NCBI GenBank assembly: GCA_030605285.1
Contig: JAUWIQ010000133.1
Span: 1 to 6,037, forward strand
Direction of reading: 5' to 3'
DNA length: 6,037 bases
From: Planctomycetota bacterium
GTDB taxonomy: Bacteria > Planctomycetota > Planctomycetia > Pirellulales > UBA7805
Numbering within the stretch: position 1 is the stretch's first letter; each line of letters opens with the position of its first letter. Positions 1-5,735 of this stretch are shown here, piece after piece. The translations under genes and the position numbers were made by a program. The notes beneath the pieces were generated by a model. That model had not been told where the DNA came from. It was given only the letters and a program-made list of their open reading frames with translations, and did no database searches.

Positions 1-347
1 AGGTCCTCGATACACTGGTTGACTTGCGCGATGCGGGCTGCGAATTTCTCACACTCGGACAGTACTTGCAGCCAACACACGAACATTTACCCGTCCAACG
101 CTACGTGCGGCCAGAAGAATTTGACCTCTTCGGCAGACAGGCTCGCTGCCTGGGATTTACGGCGGTGGCCAGCGGTCCCTTTGTTCGCAGCAGTTACCAC
201 GCGCGCGAAATGATCCTCGATTCGATCCAGAAAAATTCTGGCCGGACGGAAAGCCCGGGAAAGGGACTGGGGATAGTCTCTGGACTAGAAGGTGTCGCCA
301 ACTCCGTGGACCGAACTGCATTGCAACTCGAGCGATTCTCGGAATGA
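1..347 (+). CDS. lipA: Lipoyl synthase LipA, C-terminal part (5' end outside window)
   Basis: LipA is a cytoplasmic radical-SAM enzyme that inserts two sulfurs into the protein-bound octanoyl group to make the lipoyl cofactor of 2-oxoacid dehydrogenases and the glycine cleavage system. The frame is open from base 3. The visible part carries the family's C-terminal signatures: [10 protein letters not shown] (about residues 16-25 of the fragment), [13 protein letters not shown] (28-40), then [17 protein letters not shown] (51-67). The RSSY block (bases 186-197) holds the serine that in LipA structures ligates the auxiliary 4Fe-4S cluster. The N-terminal cluster cysteines and the radical-SAM CxxxCxxC lie outside the window. 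About 48 residues follow the RSSYHA block, a longer and unfamiliar tail than in most LipA proteins. The TGA stop at 345-347 overlaps the ATG of the next gene. Identification is firm; only the tail is unexplained. Confidence 0.96.
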   Translation, partial: VLDTLVDLRDAGCEFLTLGQYLQPTHEHLPVQRYVRPEEFDLFGRQARCLGFTAVASGPFVRSSYHAREMILDSIQKNSGRTESPGKGLGIVSGLEGVANSVDRTALQLERFSE

Positions 348-859
348 GCGGCATGTATAAAATTAGTAAACAACTGGGATGGCTCATAGGCATATCGTGT
401 TCCACGCTGGTCCTTGGGGTTGAACCGCAAACTAAAGACCGGCAGGATATTGCCACACTACCCTACCCACTACAAAAGATTACGGCCAATATTCTCGACC
501 TTGAGCGCGATGGGCTTTTTCAGATCACTGGAGTTCGTTTTGGTCCGAACAATTTTGATCAAAAGGATGCGATCATTTGGACACTGCTCGCAAATCGTCC
601 GTTAACCTGGCGACACGTCGAGATTGTCCTCCAGCGCTATCGAACCGCCCGTTTTTACGATTCTGGCAAGAGGGGAAGACGGGCGAAATTTTCCACGCTT
701 CTGTTTTATCATCCTCAGATTGAGACGGACGCTTCTGGAGACACCTTTCTCCCCAAAGGAATCTCCTTCGATATCTGGATTTATCTGGACCGCCACGATC
801 GTTTACAACTCTCCAACCGGAAGATCGATACGCTCATCCTGGGACCCTCAAGAAATTGA
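344..859 (+). CDS. Small exported protein of unknown function, coupled to lipA
   Basis: I do not recognise this 171-residue protein. It starts with an ATG overlapping the lipA stop (ATGA), so it is probably translated by re-initiation after lipA. A second in-frame ATG lies three codons later (353-355). The N-terminus has Lys/Gln residues and then a hydrophobic run (about residues 11-26, [14 protein letters not shown]), which suggests a signal peptide or membrane anchor. The Cys in GISC is a poor lipobox because Gly sits at -3. The mature part is mixed and basic, with alternating hydrophobic residues near the end ([21 protein letters not shown], about 144-164) that look like beta strands. No catalytic motif is visible. 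Function is unknown; a link to lipoylation rests only on gene position. Reality of the gene is supported by the overlap, the signal-like N-terminus and a full-length open frame. Confidence 0.7.
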   Translation: MSGMYKISKQLGWLIGISCSTLVLGVEPQTKDRQDIATLPYPLQKITANILDLERDGLFQITGVRFGPNNFDQKDAIIWTLLANRPLTWRHVEIVLQRYRTARFYDSGKRGRRAKFSTLLFYHPQIETDASGDTFLPKGISFDIWIYLDRHDRLQLSNRKIDTLILGPSRN

Positions 860-935
860 TGGCGTCAAAAATGCATTCCGCCGTCGGGGGTTTGATAAGA
901 CACACCCGAAAACGCCTCTCGCATTAATTTTCGCG

Positions 936-980
936 GTGCCGGATGCTGCGGTGCCGGATGCTGCGGTGCCGGATGCTGCG
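936..980. repeat. Three exact tandem copies of a 15-bp unit in the convergent intergenic gap
   Basis: The unit GTGCCGGATGCTGCG occurs three times without mismatch at 936-950, 951-965 and 966-980. The array lies between the stop of the small exported protein (859) and the stop of the minus-strand gene (991), so it is in the shared 3' region. Each unit holds a CCGG palindrome, but no long hairpin forms. Such short perfect arrays usually arise by replication slippage and can vary in copy number. Confidence 0.95.
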
Positions 981-990
981 ATGTCGGTGG

Positions 991-1752
991 CTACTTGTCG
1001 ACCAGTTCCAACGTACTCCACAAACTGGGGTCGGAATCGCAGGGAAAAGGCTGGCCAACTGTTATCACGTGCTGCCCCATTTCCCGATCGTTCACCACAT
1101 AATGGAAACCAATCTGATTGTGTTCGTCCGGATTGTAGCCTGTCAGCGTGTCCGCCGGAATAAAAGCTTCCAGAAGATAACCATCGACGCGGCGTTCGCT
1201 ACGAATCAGCGGTGGACTACTCTCATGGATCGCTACGTTTTCCTTGGCACGCTGGATCGCTAACTGCTTGGCTACAGGTTCGTTCAGCTTGGTTCCGGCC
1301 CCGCTCGGCAAGAAGCAGAACTCATGGCAAAAACGACTCGCCCTGTGAATTTGTGATGTATTGCGGGTATTGATCCAGACGGCTATCCCATCACTATCTT
1401 CAATACGCGAAGCGCGACACCATGGCGGCTGCCGTTTCCCGATAACACGGGCGTTCAAAATGATCCCGGCGGGGTTCCATGCGGCACGGATCTCGGCCCA
1501 CGCCTGGACGCTTTTCGGATTGGTCTTGTCGAGCAAGCCAAAACAGGGGAGCGTAAACTTTTCGGTTAGCTGGATACCCTTTTTTGACCACCCGGAATCG
1601 TGACGGATACAGGGTATTGCAAATCGGAAAAGATAAGGGGATGCAACGAGGCGATCTTCCTCCGTCGTCTTGCCAATCATCGTCTTGCCAATCATCGTCT
1701 TGCCAATCATCGTAGAAATACAGTGGACCTTACGTGACTGTTTTAGCTGCAT
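991..1752 (-). CDS. CBM9/DOMON-like beta-sandwich protein, planctomycete type
   Basis: This 253-residue protein resembles conserved planctomycete proteins with a carbohydrate-binding family 9/DOMON-like fold; I base this on remembered sequence style, not on a search. Recognisable blocks are EDRLVASPYLFRFAIPC (about 32-48), the strand region AWAEIRAAWNPAGIILNARV (84-103), KRQPPWCRASR (106-116), DSDGIAVWINTRNTSQIHRA (119-138), RFCHEFCFLP (140-149), RSERRVDGYLLEAFIPADTL (184-203) and SLWSTLEL (243-250). No signal peptide is visible, so it may be cytoplasmic; ligand and role are unknown. The conserved part begins near residue 32. The N-terminus before it contains three MIGKT repeats (15-29), giving in-frame ATGs at codons 1, 15, 20 and 25. 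None has a good Shine-Dalgarno site, so the true start is uncertain. It is convergent with the lipA pair and carries a 10-bp inverted repeat just upstream. Confidence 0.85.
   Translation of the reverse strand: MQLKQSRKVHCISTMIGKTMIGKTMIGKTTEEDRLVASPYLFRFAIPCIRHDSGWSKKGIQLTEKFTLPCFGLLDKTNPKSVQAWAEIRAAWNPAGIILNARVIGKRQPPWCRASRIEDSDGIAVWINTRNTSQIHRASRFCHEFCFLPSGAGTKLNEPVAKQLAIQRAKENVAIHESSPPLIRSERRVDGYLLEAFIPADTLTGYNPDEHNQIGFHYVVNDREMGQHVITVGQPFPCDSDPSLWSTLELVDK
1666..1710 (-). repeat. Three exact tandem 15-bp copies inside the N-terminal codons (MIGKT x3)
   Basis: On the plus strand the unit CGTCTTGCCAATCAT is repeated at 1666-1680, 1681-1695 and 1696-1710. On the coding (minus) strand each unit reads ATGATTGGCAAGACG and encodes Met-Ile-Gly-Lys-Thr, residues 15-29 of the CBM9-like protein. 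The 15-bp length keeps the frame, so copy-number change would lengthen or shorten the N-terminus and change the number of candidate ATG starts without breaking the gene. The repeat precedes the conserved domain. Its sequence is unrelated to the 936-980 array although unit size and copy number are the same. Confidence 0.95.
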
Positions 1753-1756
1753 ATTA

Positions 1757-1787
1757 TCAGATCATTTTGGTGCTCACAATGATCTGA
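1757..1787. promoter_or_regulatory. Perfect 10-bp inverted repeat immediately upstream of the minus-strand gene
   Basis: TCAGATCATT (1757-1766) and AATGATCTGA (1778-1787) are exact reverse complements separated by 11 bases. The near arm ends four bases before the first ATG of the minus-strand gene (1752). It could be a dimeric repressor operator, or an RNA hairpin covering the start if translation begins at 1752. There is no T tract, so a terminator is less likely. If the true start is one of the MIGKT ATGs, it lies 39-69 bases into the leader. The sequence symmetry is certain; the role is inferred. Confidence 0.55.
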
Positions 1788-1902
1788 GTTGTCGGAGGTT
1801 CCATCGCGTTACGCGGGAGGGTCCTGTGTAAAATGATTCCTTAGCTGTTCGCTCGACCAGAGCCGTTTTCCTAGCATCCATTTCCCAGCATCCAGGTGGG
1901 CT

Positions 1903-2286
1903 TTGGGATCCTTTAATCTGGGCCCCGTGGGGTTGGGGTTTAGCAAACGTCCGCTAGCATATAACAAGGTGGAATTTCAGTGGTACCTTGGAGAAGAAAT
2001 CTCTCTCCGAGTCGAACCGGAGCGGTGGAAAAGCCCGCAACAGAGAGTCGTGCTAAACCGCTGGAAAAATGCGGCTTCGGGAAAGAATCAAGCACAAATA
2101 AGCAGGCCGCCGGAGACTCACGAACAGCCCGCTGGGCTGAATTTTATTGACAACGGACCACAAGTCTCTGTACACTGTTTTAGGGTCCTACAGGGCGTTT
2201 TGGCTTCGTCACTGAAAGAAAGGTTGCGAGCGGTTGGACATAGGGACAACCGGGAACAAGACAGAGAAACGGCTGCAAAGAGTTAA
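1903..2286 (+). CDS. Weak hypothetical ORF, 127 residues, may not be real
   Basis: The only possible start near here is TTG at 1903, and no Shine-Dalgarno sequence precedes it. The frame is in fact open further back to 1837 without an ATG. The product is rich in Arg, Gln and Glu towards the end, has no signal peptide, membrane segment or known motif, and resembles no family I recognise. The frame stays open after its TAA until 2478, which would fit an interrupted older gene. It is listed only so the stretch is documented; chance is a serious alternative. Confidence 0.15.
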   Translation: MGSFNLGPVGLGFSKRPLAYNKVEFQWYLGEEISLRVEPERWKSPQQRVVLNRWKNAASGKNQAQISRPPETHEQPAGLNFIDNGPQVSVHCFRVLQGVLASSLKERLRAVGHRDNREQDRETAAKS

Positions 2287-2477
2287 ACACCGCCCTTCAG
2301 TAATCCGGAACTTATCTCATCTTTCAGAATTGGCTTCGTAGGTTTCCGGACTCCATCTGGCTTGGGCTGCACCGGCATTTGCCAGTGTTCTAGTGCGTTG
2401 ATGGTGCGTAACGACTCGCAGCGGGCTCTCGACCGCATTACCTCAATAGCAAACTATTTTGTAGCGCTGCTAAGGTA

Positions 2478-2717
2478 ATGCACCAGCCAACTGGTAATCC
2501 CGACCTGCTGGTTCCCTGCCCTGCAGCTTGCACTCATCGAGATGCCCCAACGAAAAGGCTGTGGTCCTGTATCGATAACCCGGGTATTCAGGCAGAACTT
2601 TCCTACCTGTCGATTCAGGATGTCCCCTTCGCCCTGCTCACCAACCGTTTGGATAATGTCCGATTCTCGCATCGAAACTTCATTGCAAACATGCTGCAGA
2701 AATTGGATCTGAGTTGA
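2478..2717 (+). CDS. Weak hypothetical ORF, 79 residues, directly before the response regulator
   Basis: The ATG at 2478 opens a frame whose second half (about residues 38-79, for example SIQDVPFALLTNRLDNVRF) has codon choices that look like real coding sequence. Its TGA (2715-2717) overlaps a TTG at 2714 that is in frame with the response regulator, which would give a TTGA-type overlap if that TTG were the regulator's start. No Shine-Dalgarno site precedes 2478, the frame is open back to 2412, and the product is not recognisable. It may be a small leader gene, the tail of a decayed gene, or noise. Confidence 0.2.
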   Translation: MHQPTGNPDLLVPCPAACTHRDAPTKRLWSCIDNPGIQAELSYLSIQDVPFALLTNRLDNVRFSHRNFIANMLQKLDLS

Positions 2718-2737
2718 AAAAAGAATCGGAACAGAAA

Positions 2738-3391
2738 ATGATCTACCGCGCAGAACTTCCTTCCGTTGTGCATGTCTTGGATAGCAATGCTATGCAGCGT
2801 TCGTTAATCGCCAAGGCCTTGTCCACCGAGACCATCGAAACAAAATGCCATGAAAACTGGGAAGACCTGAAGAACCATTACTCTCCTGACCTTCCCGGTT
2901 GTCTGGTTGTGGAATATAGACAGTTTGTTGAGAAACATGCTCCCCACCTGGAAATCTCTGGCTCTGGTCGCGATTTTTTCTGGGTTGAAGCCAGCTTACC
3001 AATCCCTTTTATCTTCATTGCCGAACAACCGACCATCTCTGAAGCGGTCACGGCAATGCGGTTTGGCGCGATTGACTTTCTAGAAAAACCCATATGCAAC
3101 AGCACCTTGTGCAAGGCGGTGCGGGTCGGTATTCAAAAATGCCTTCGACTTCGAAAACAACAAGATCGACATGCTGGTGTGAAGGCAAGGGAAGAGCGCC
3201 TGACCAAGCGCGAACGGGAAACAATGACACTGGTCTTGGAGGGCATGTCCATCAAACAGATTGCCTCCAGCTTCGGAATCGGTTTGCAAACTGCCGCTAA
3301 GCACCGTGCACGTCTACTGACCAAGATGGACGTGCGCAGCGATGCACAACTCGTGCAGTTGATGTACTCAAATAATCTGACTCCTATTTAA
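2738..3391 (+). CDS. FixJ/NarL-type response regulator with degenerate receiver
   Basis: A 217-residue transcription factor with an N-terminal receiver (about 9-125) and a C-terminal LuxR-type helix-turn-helix (about 155-208). The HTH is well preserved: LTKRERETMTLVLEGMSIKQ, IASSFGIGLQTAAKHRARLL and DVRSDAQLVQL match the GerE/LuxR pattern, so DNA binding is expected. The receiver fold is recognisable from VHVLDSN, DLPGCLVVE and AMRFGAIDFLEKP, closest in style to FixJ. Key residues are altered: the acidic pair is D15-S16, the phospho-acceptor position is Glu59 (GAA at 2912-2914), the Thr switch position is Ala95 (GCC at 3020-3022), while Lys117-Pro118 is kept. It is therefore probably not controlled by ordinary Asp phosphorylation. 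I chose ATG 2738, preceded by a weak GGA, over an in-frame TTG at 2714 that would add eight residues. No histidine kinase gene is adjacent. Confidence 0.9.
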   Translation: MIYRAELPSVVHVLDSNAMQRSLIAKALSTETIETKCHENWEDLKNHYSPDLPGCLVVEYRQFVEKHAPHLEISGSGRDFFWVEASLPIPFIFIAEQPTISEAVTAMRFGAIDFLEKPICNSTLCKAVRVGIQKCLRLRKQQDRHAGVKAREERLTKRERETMTLVLEGMSIKQIASSFGIGLQTAAKHRARLLTKMDVRSDAQLVQLMYSNNLTPI

Positions 3392-3475
3392 TGGTCGCTA
3401 GAATTTTTCTCGGCCGCTCGAAATCCGGTGTCTGGTGCGTTTGGATAGGGACCGATCTCTCGCTTCGGCAGAGGG

Positions 3476-3512
3476 CAAACTCGCTGGGGCTTCCCCGAAC
3501 AGCCCGAGTTTG
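3476..3512. other. Interrupted hairpin in the gap after the response regulator
   Basis: CAAACTCG (3476-3483) is the exact reverse complement of CGAGTTTG (3505-3512). Inside, CTG can pair with CAG and GGG with CCC, giving a longer stem with small bulges. It lies 85 bases past the response regulator stop and lacks a following T tract. It could be a rho-type 3' end structure or a protein site; the role is unknown. Confidence 0.4.
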
Positions 3513-3523
3513 AATAAGACCGG

Positions 3524-3568
3524 TACCGCTTGGAAAAGGCAGGCTCTCTGCCCCGCCGGTAAATTTTT
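3524..3568 (+). terminator. Candidate intrinsic terminator
   Basis: An inner stem GGCAG (3538-3542) / CTGCC (3548-3552) with a five-base loop is enclosed by TACCG (3524-3528) / CGGTA (3557-3561), followed by a run of five T at 3564-3568. This could end transcription coming from the response regulator, 130-180 bases after its stop. The two stems are joined by unpaired bases, so the fold is imperfect. It is about 100 bases before the acylphosphatase start. Confidence 0.35.
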
Positions 3569-3671
3569 CAGGCAGCGTGTCGGGTGCCCAGCGGCCTAAT
3601 CGAGCGATATACTGGGGACCGGGTGGGTACCGACCGTCGCGATTCTCCTATTCCTAGCACTCGATTCTGGT

Positions 3672-3962
3672 ATGTTTCCGTTGGCCGATTCTTGCGTACG
3701 AAAGGAAGTCCATTTCTCCGGACACGTTCAGGGTGTTGGCTTTCGTCAGACCGTGTGCATGATGGCCGAAGGTTATGTGATGACCGGCTATGTTGTTAAT
3801 CTTCCGGATGGCCGGGTGAAATTGGTCAGCGAAGGTGACTCGCAACAGTTAGAGGATTTTCTCATGGCCCTCAGCAGGCGAATGGAGCAATACATCCGGG
3901 ATATCCACACCGAGTGCCTACCGTCTACAGGCGAGTTTTCGCGGTTTGATATTGTTTTTTGA
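3672..3962 (+). CDS. acyP: Acylphosphatase
   Basis: A 96-residue small cytoplasmic enzyme that hydrolyses acyl phosphates such as carbamoyl phosphate or acetyl phosphate to the acid and phosphate. The signature GHVQGVGFRQT (17-27) contains the phosphate-binding loop and catalytic Arg25. GYVVNLPDGRVKLVSEG (39-55) contains catalytic Asn43. The 18-residue spacing between them equals that of the well-studied muscle enzyme. The sequence between the two (CMMAEGYVMT) departs from the usual A-x-x-L-G-L pattern. The length is typical for the family. The ATG at 3672 is the only ATG before the motif; it has no evident Shine-Dalgarno site, and TTG 3681 is an alternative. The gene stands alone: a 280-base gap precedes it and a 95-base structured gap follows. 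Confidence 0.93.
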   Translation: MFPLADSCVRKEVHFSGHVQGVGFRQTVCMMAEGYVMTGYVVNLPDGRVKLVSEGDSQQLEDFLMALSRRMEQYIRDIHTECLPSTGEFSRFDIVF

Positions 3963-3963
3963 T

Positions 3964-4033
3964 CAATCAATGCAGAGCCCTGCAAATGACTCGGAGGCCG
4001 CTCCCCTATGAGTCAGGCAGGAAAAATTGATTG
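3964..4033 (+). promoter_or_regulatory. Structured leader, fits a three-way junction, before the permease
   Basis: An outer stem CAATCAAT (3964-3971) / ATTGATTG (4026-4033) is exact. Enclosed are hairpin one, GCAG/CTGC with loop AGCC (3972-3983), and hairpin two, TGACTC (3987-3992) / GAGTCA (4010-4015) continued inwards by GGAG (3993-3996) / CTCC (4001-4004) with a five-base bulge (4005-4009). It begins one base after the acylphosphatase stop and ends 24 bases before the permease GTG. It could be a cis-acting RNA for the permease or a 3' end structure for acyP. There is no U tract and it resembles no riboswitch class I know. Confidence 0.4.
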
Positions 4034-4057
4034 TAGCGGCTTGGGAGTACGCGTTTT

Positions 4058-5560
4058 GTGACACGGGAACTTGTTATTGGCCTGAAGCCTGTCTGGCTAA
4101 TCGGCGTCGGAGCGGTGGCCGGGCTGATTGGTATTGCGCTGTTGTTTCTCCTGCTAGTGGTTATTCATCGCCGCAGCGCGGTAGCCATGTGGGATATTCT
4201 CTGCGAGAAACTTGTTCTACCTGTACTCATTGTTGCGGTGCTACTCGGTTTATTTTCAATCGGAATGACTATCAGCGACTCGCTCGGGGGTCGTTTTTTT
4301 GATCGCAAAAAGGACTCACTACTGTCTCTGGCGCGTCTGGCCTCAGTGGGCACACAAAACATCGAAGTCGATGTGCCCCCGGATGCACTCGATCAGAAAA
4401 TTATTCTTGATATTCCGACCGGGGAACTCAAGACAATCTCACTTTCCTCATCACAACCTCTGAGCGTCGGTGTCAACTTGCCACCGATTGAGGCGAGCAT
4501 TGAAAAGCATGAACGTTTTGAAGTATTACCGGATGGACCCTTCAAATGGACACGCAGTCCCGAGGCAACCGGCCCGTTGCGCAAGGCGGTGAATGCGCTC
4601 TATATAGCAAACGAGAGTGATGCGGTTGCCGACCTAAAAATACAGGTCGAGACTACAGTCGTTGTCCCCGAGGCCCGCTTGATAATCTACGCGGCAGGCG
4701 GACTTCTTTTGTACATTACCGCGTACTTGTTATTGCAATGGATTTTCCCAAAGATTGCCGCCGTAACCTTTACCACAGGCAAAGAAGCCGTGAGCCAGCC
4801 GCTTTTTCGGATGACGACGGTACTCGGTAGCTTTTTGATTGTGTTATTTGTGTTTGTCCCCTACTTTACGTTCGGTGACGACATCAAGATGTACAAAGAA
4901 GCTTGTCTGCAGGTGATCATGCTGCTCTCTATGTTCCTTGCAATTTGGACTGCCAGTGTCTCGGTCGCCGATGAAATCGAGGGCCGCACAGCACTTACCG
5001 TACTCTCGAAGCCAATCGGACGTTCTCAGTTCATCCTGGGGAAATTTGTTGGCATCGCCTCTGCGCTAGCCCTGCTCTTCCTCCTATTAGGAACACTCTT
5101 TGTCATTTGTATCTCTTACAAGGTGGCATATGATGCCCGTGAATCGGCAAATTTTTATGTTACCTGGCAAGACAGCAGCAGCGAAATCATGTACGCCGTG
5201 CCAGGCCTGATTCTCGCATTTATGGAATCAGCCGTGCTGGCATCCATCAGCGTAGCGATCTCCACACGGCTCTCGATACTGGCAAATTTGATTATCTGTA
5301 TGGGGATTTACGTAGTAGGACACCTGCTCCCTCTATTCGTCCAGTCCTCGGTCGGCGAATTTGCGATTGTCCAGTTCATGGGACAATTAAGTGCCACTGT
5401 GCTGCCGGTTTTGGAACACTTCAATATCTATGGTGCCATCGCAGCGGGCGAGCAGGTTCCCTTGAGTTACATCGCCTGGGTCGGGGGATATTCGCTGGTC
5501 TATATTGCCATCGCCATGCTGTTAGCGCTGGCCCTGTTTGACGACCGGGATCTTGCATAA
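4058..5560 (+). CDS. ABC-2 type transporter permease
   Basis: A 500-residue inner-membrane protein of the ABC-2 permease class (GldF/NosY-like), expected to pair with an ATPase to export or handle an unknown substrate. Membrane segments are visible at about 11-36, 51-72, 207-229, 254-271, 282-304, 329-353, 381-402, 407-428 and 472-494. Between the second and third lies a hydrophilic, beta-rich stretch of about 130 residues (73-205). The block ADEIEGRTALTVLSKPIGRS (304-323), before segment six, matches the family's cytoplasmic coupling element that contacts the ATPase. FVPYFTFGDDIKM (266-278) and YDARES (358-363) are also typical of planctomycete members as I recall them. The start is GTG 4058, with GGGAG at 4043-4047 ten bases upstream; TAG at 4034 closes the frame above it. 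No ATPase gene is adjacent, so its partner is encoded elsewhere. Confidence 0.9.
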   Translation: MTRELVIGLKPVWLIGVGAVAGLIGIALLFLLLVVIHRRSAVAMWDILCEKLVLPVLIVAVLLGLFSIGMTISDSLGGRFFDRKKDSLLSLARLASVGTQNIEVDVPPDALDQKIILDIPTGELKTISLSSSQPLSVGVNLPPIEASIEKHERFEVLPDGPFKWTRSPEATGPLRKAVNALYIANESDAVADLKIQVETTVVVPEARLIIYAAGGLLLYITAYLLLQWIFPKIAAVTFTTGKEAVSQPLFRMTTVLGSFLIVLFVFVPYFTFGDDIKMYKEACLQVIMLLSMFLAIWTASVSVADEIEGRTALTVLSKPIGRSQFILGKFVGIASALALLFLLLGTLFVICISYKVAYDARESANFYVTWQDSSSEIMYAVPGLILAFMESAVLASISVAISTRLSILANLIICMGIYVVGHLLPLFVQSSVGEFAIVQFMGQLSATVLPVLEHFNIYGAIAAGEQVPLSYIAWVGGYSLVYIAIAMLLALALFDDRDLA

Positions 5561-5562
5561 CC

Positions 5563-5596
5563 ATCTGGGGCCTATGTTTCGGGGCCGATACCAGAT
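5563..5596 (+). terminator. Candidate 3' hairpin after the permease
   Basis: ATCTGG (5563-5568) pairs with CCAGAT (5591-5596), and the adjoining GGCC (5569-5572) with GGCC (5583-5586), leaving a four-base bulge (5587-5590) and a ten-base loop. It starts three bases after the stop codon, a typical place for a 3' end hairpin. No U tract follows, so it is a weak terminator candidate. Confidence 0.3.
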
Positions 5597-5721
5597 AACT
5601 AGCAAGAAAAGTTTGTACTCATTAGAATAGTGGCTTGGAAGTGGTCGGGATACCAGCATGCTATTGAGTGTCTTCTAGGGCCCTATCAGCACTGACTTCA
5701 ATCCAGATTCCATGACCGGGG

Positions 5722-5728
5722 AAAAGGG
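5722..5728 (+). promoter_or_regulatory. Ribosome binding site deciding the start of the last gene
   Basis: AAAAGGG ends seven bases before ATG 5736 and is the best Shine-Dalgarno-like site in the window. It favours ATG 5736 over the in-frame ATG at 5712, which has no such site and would put eight polar residues ahead of the signal peptide. Confidence 0.6.
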
Positions 5729-5735
5729 TATTCTT

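Larger units (their letters stand above)
1788..2737. other. About 950 bases without a convincing gene; possible gene remnants
   Basis: No RNA gene, insertion sequence or recognisable protein domain was found on either strand. One plus-strand frame is open from 1837 to 2478 except for a single TAA at 2284-2286. Another plus frame is open from 2412 to 2717, overlapping the end of the first. Translated pieces include SSFRIGFVGFRTPSGLG (about 2314-2364) and MVRNDSQRALDRITSIANYF (2401-2460), which look protein-like but match no family I know. The pattern could be a decayed gene with one stop and one frameshift, or chance open frames. Two short duplicated AGCATCCA words occur at 1873-1880 and 1887-1894. 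The promoter of the response regulator at 2738 presumably lies at the right end, but I see no clear -35/-10 pair. Confidence 0.5.

Noticed and set aside
936..980. Possible CRISPR-like array
   Set aside because: The units are only 15 bp and directly adjacent without spacers, and no cas genes are nearby; it is a plain tandem repeat.
624..1163. Plus-strand open frame of 179 codons overlapping the exported protein and running through the 936-980 repeat
   Set aside because: It overlaps two better genes, has the low-complexity repeat in its middle (PDAAV units) and shows no family features; it is a shadow frame.
1243..1260. TGGCACG followed by ATCGC, similar to a sigma-54 promoter
   Set aside because: The second element lacks the required TTGC-like core and the site is inside the minus-strand coding region.
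2008..2030. Minus-strand GGTTCGACT resembling a tRNA T-arm
   Set aside because: With the correct seven-base loop the five-base T stem does not pair, and no acceptor, D or anticodon arms fit around it.
2454..2672. Minus-strand open frame of 72 codons before the response regulator
   Set aside because: It has no ribosome site and no recognisable product, and the opposite strand has more coding-like codon choice.
3584..3799. Plus-strand open frame overlapping the start of the acylphosphatase
   Set aside because: It runs in another frame across the conserved acylphosphatase motif and is rich in Arg, Ser and Cys with no family features.
4027..4302. Plus-strand open frame overlapping the permease start
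   Set aside because: The permease frame has clear membrane segments and family motifs; this frame is a Cys/Arg-rich shadow.
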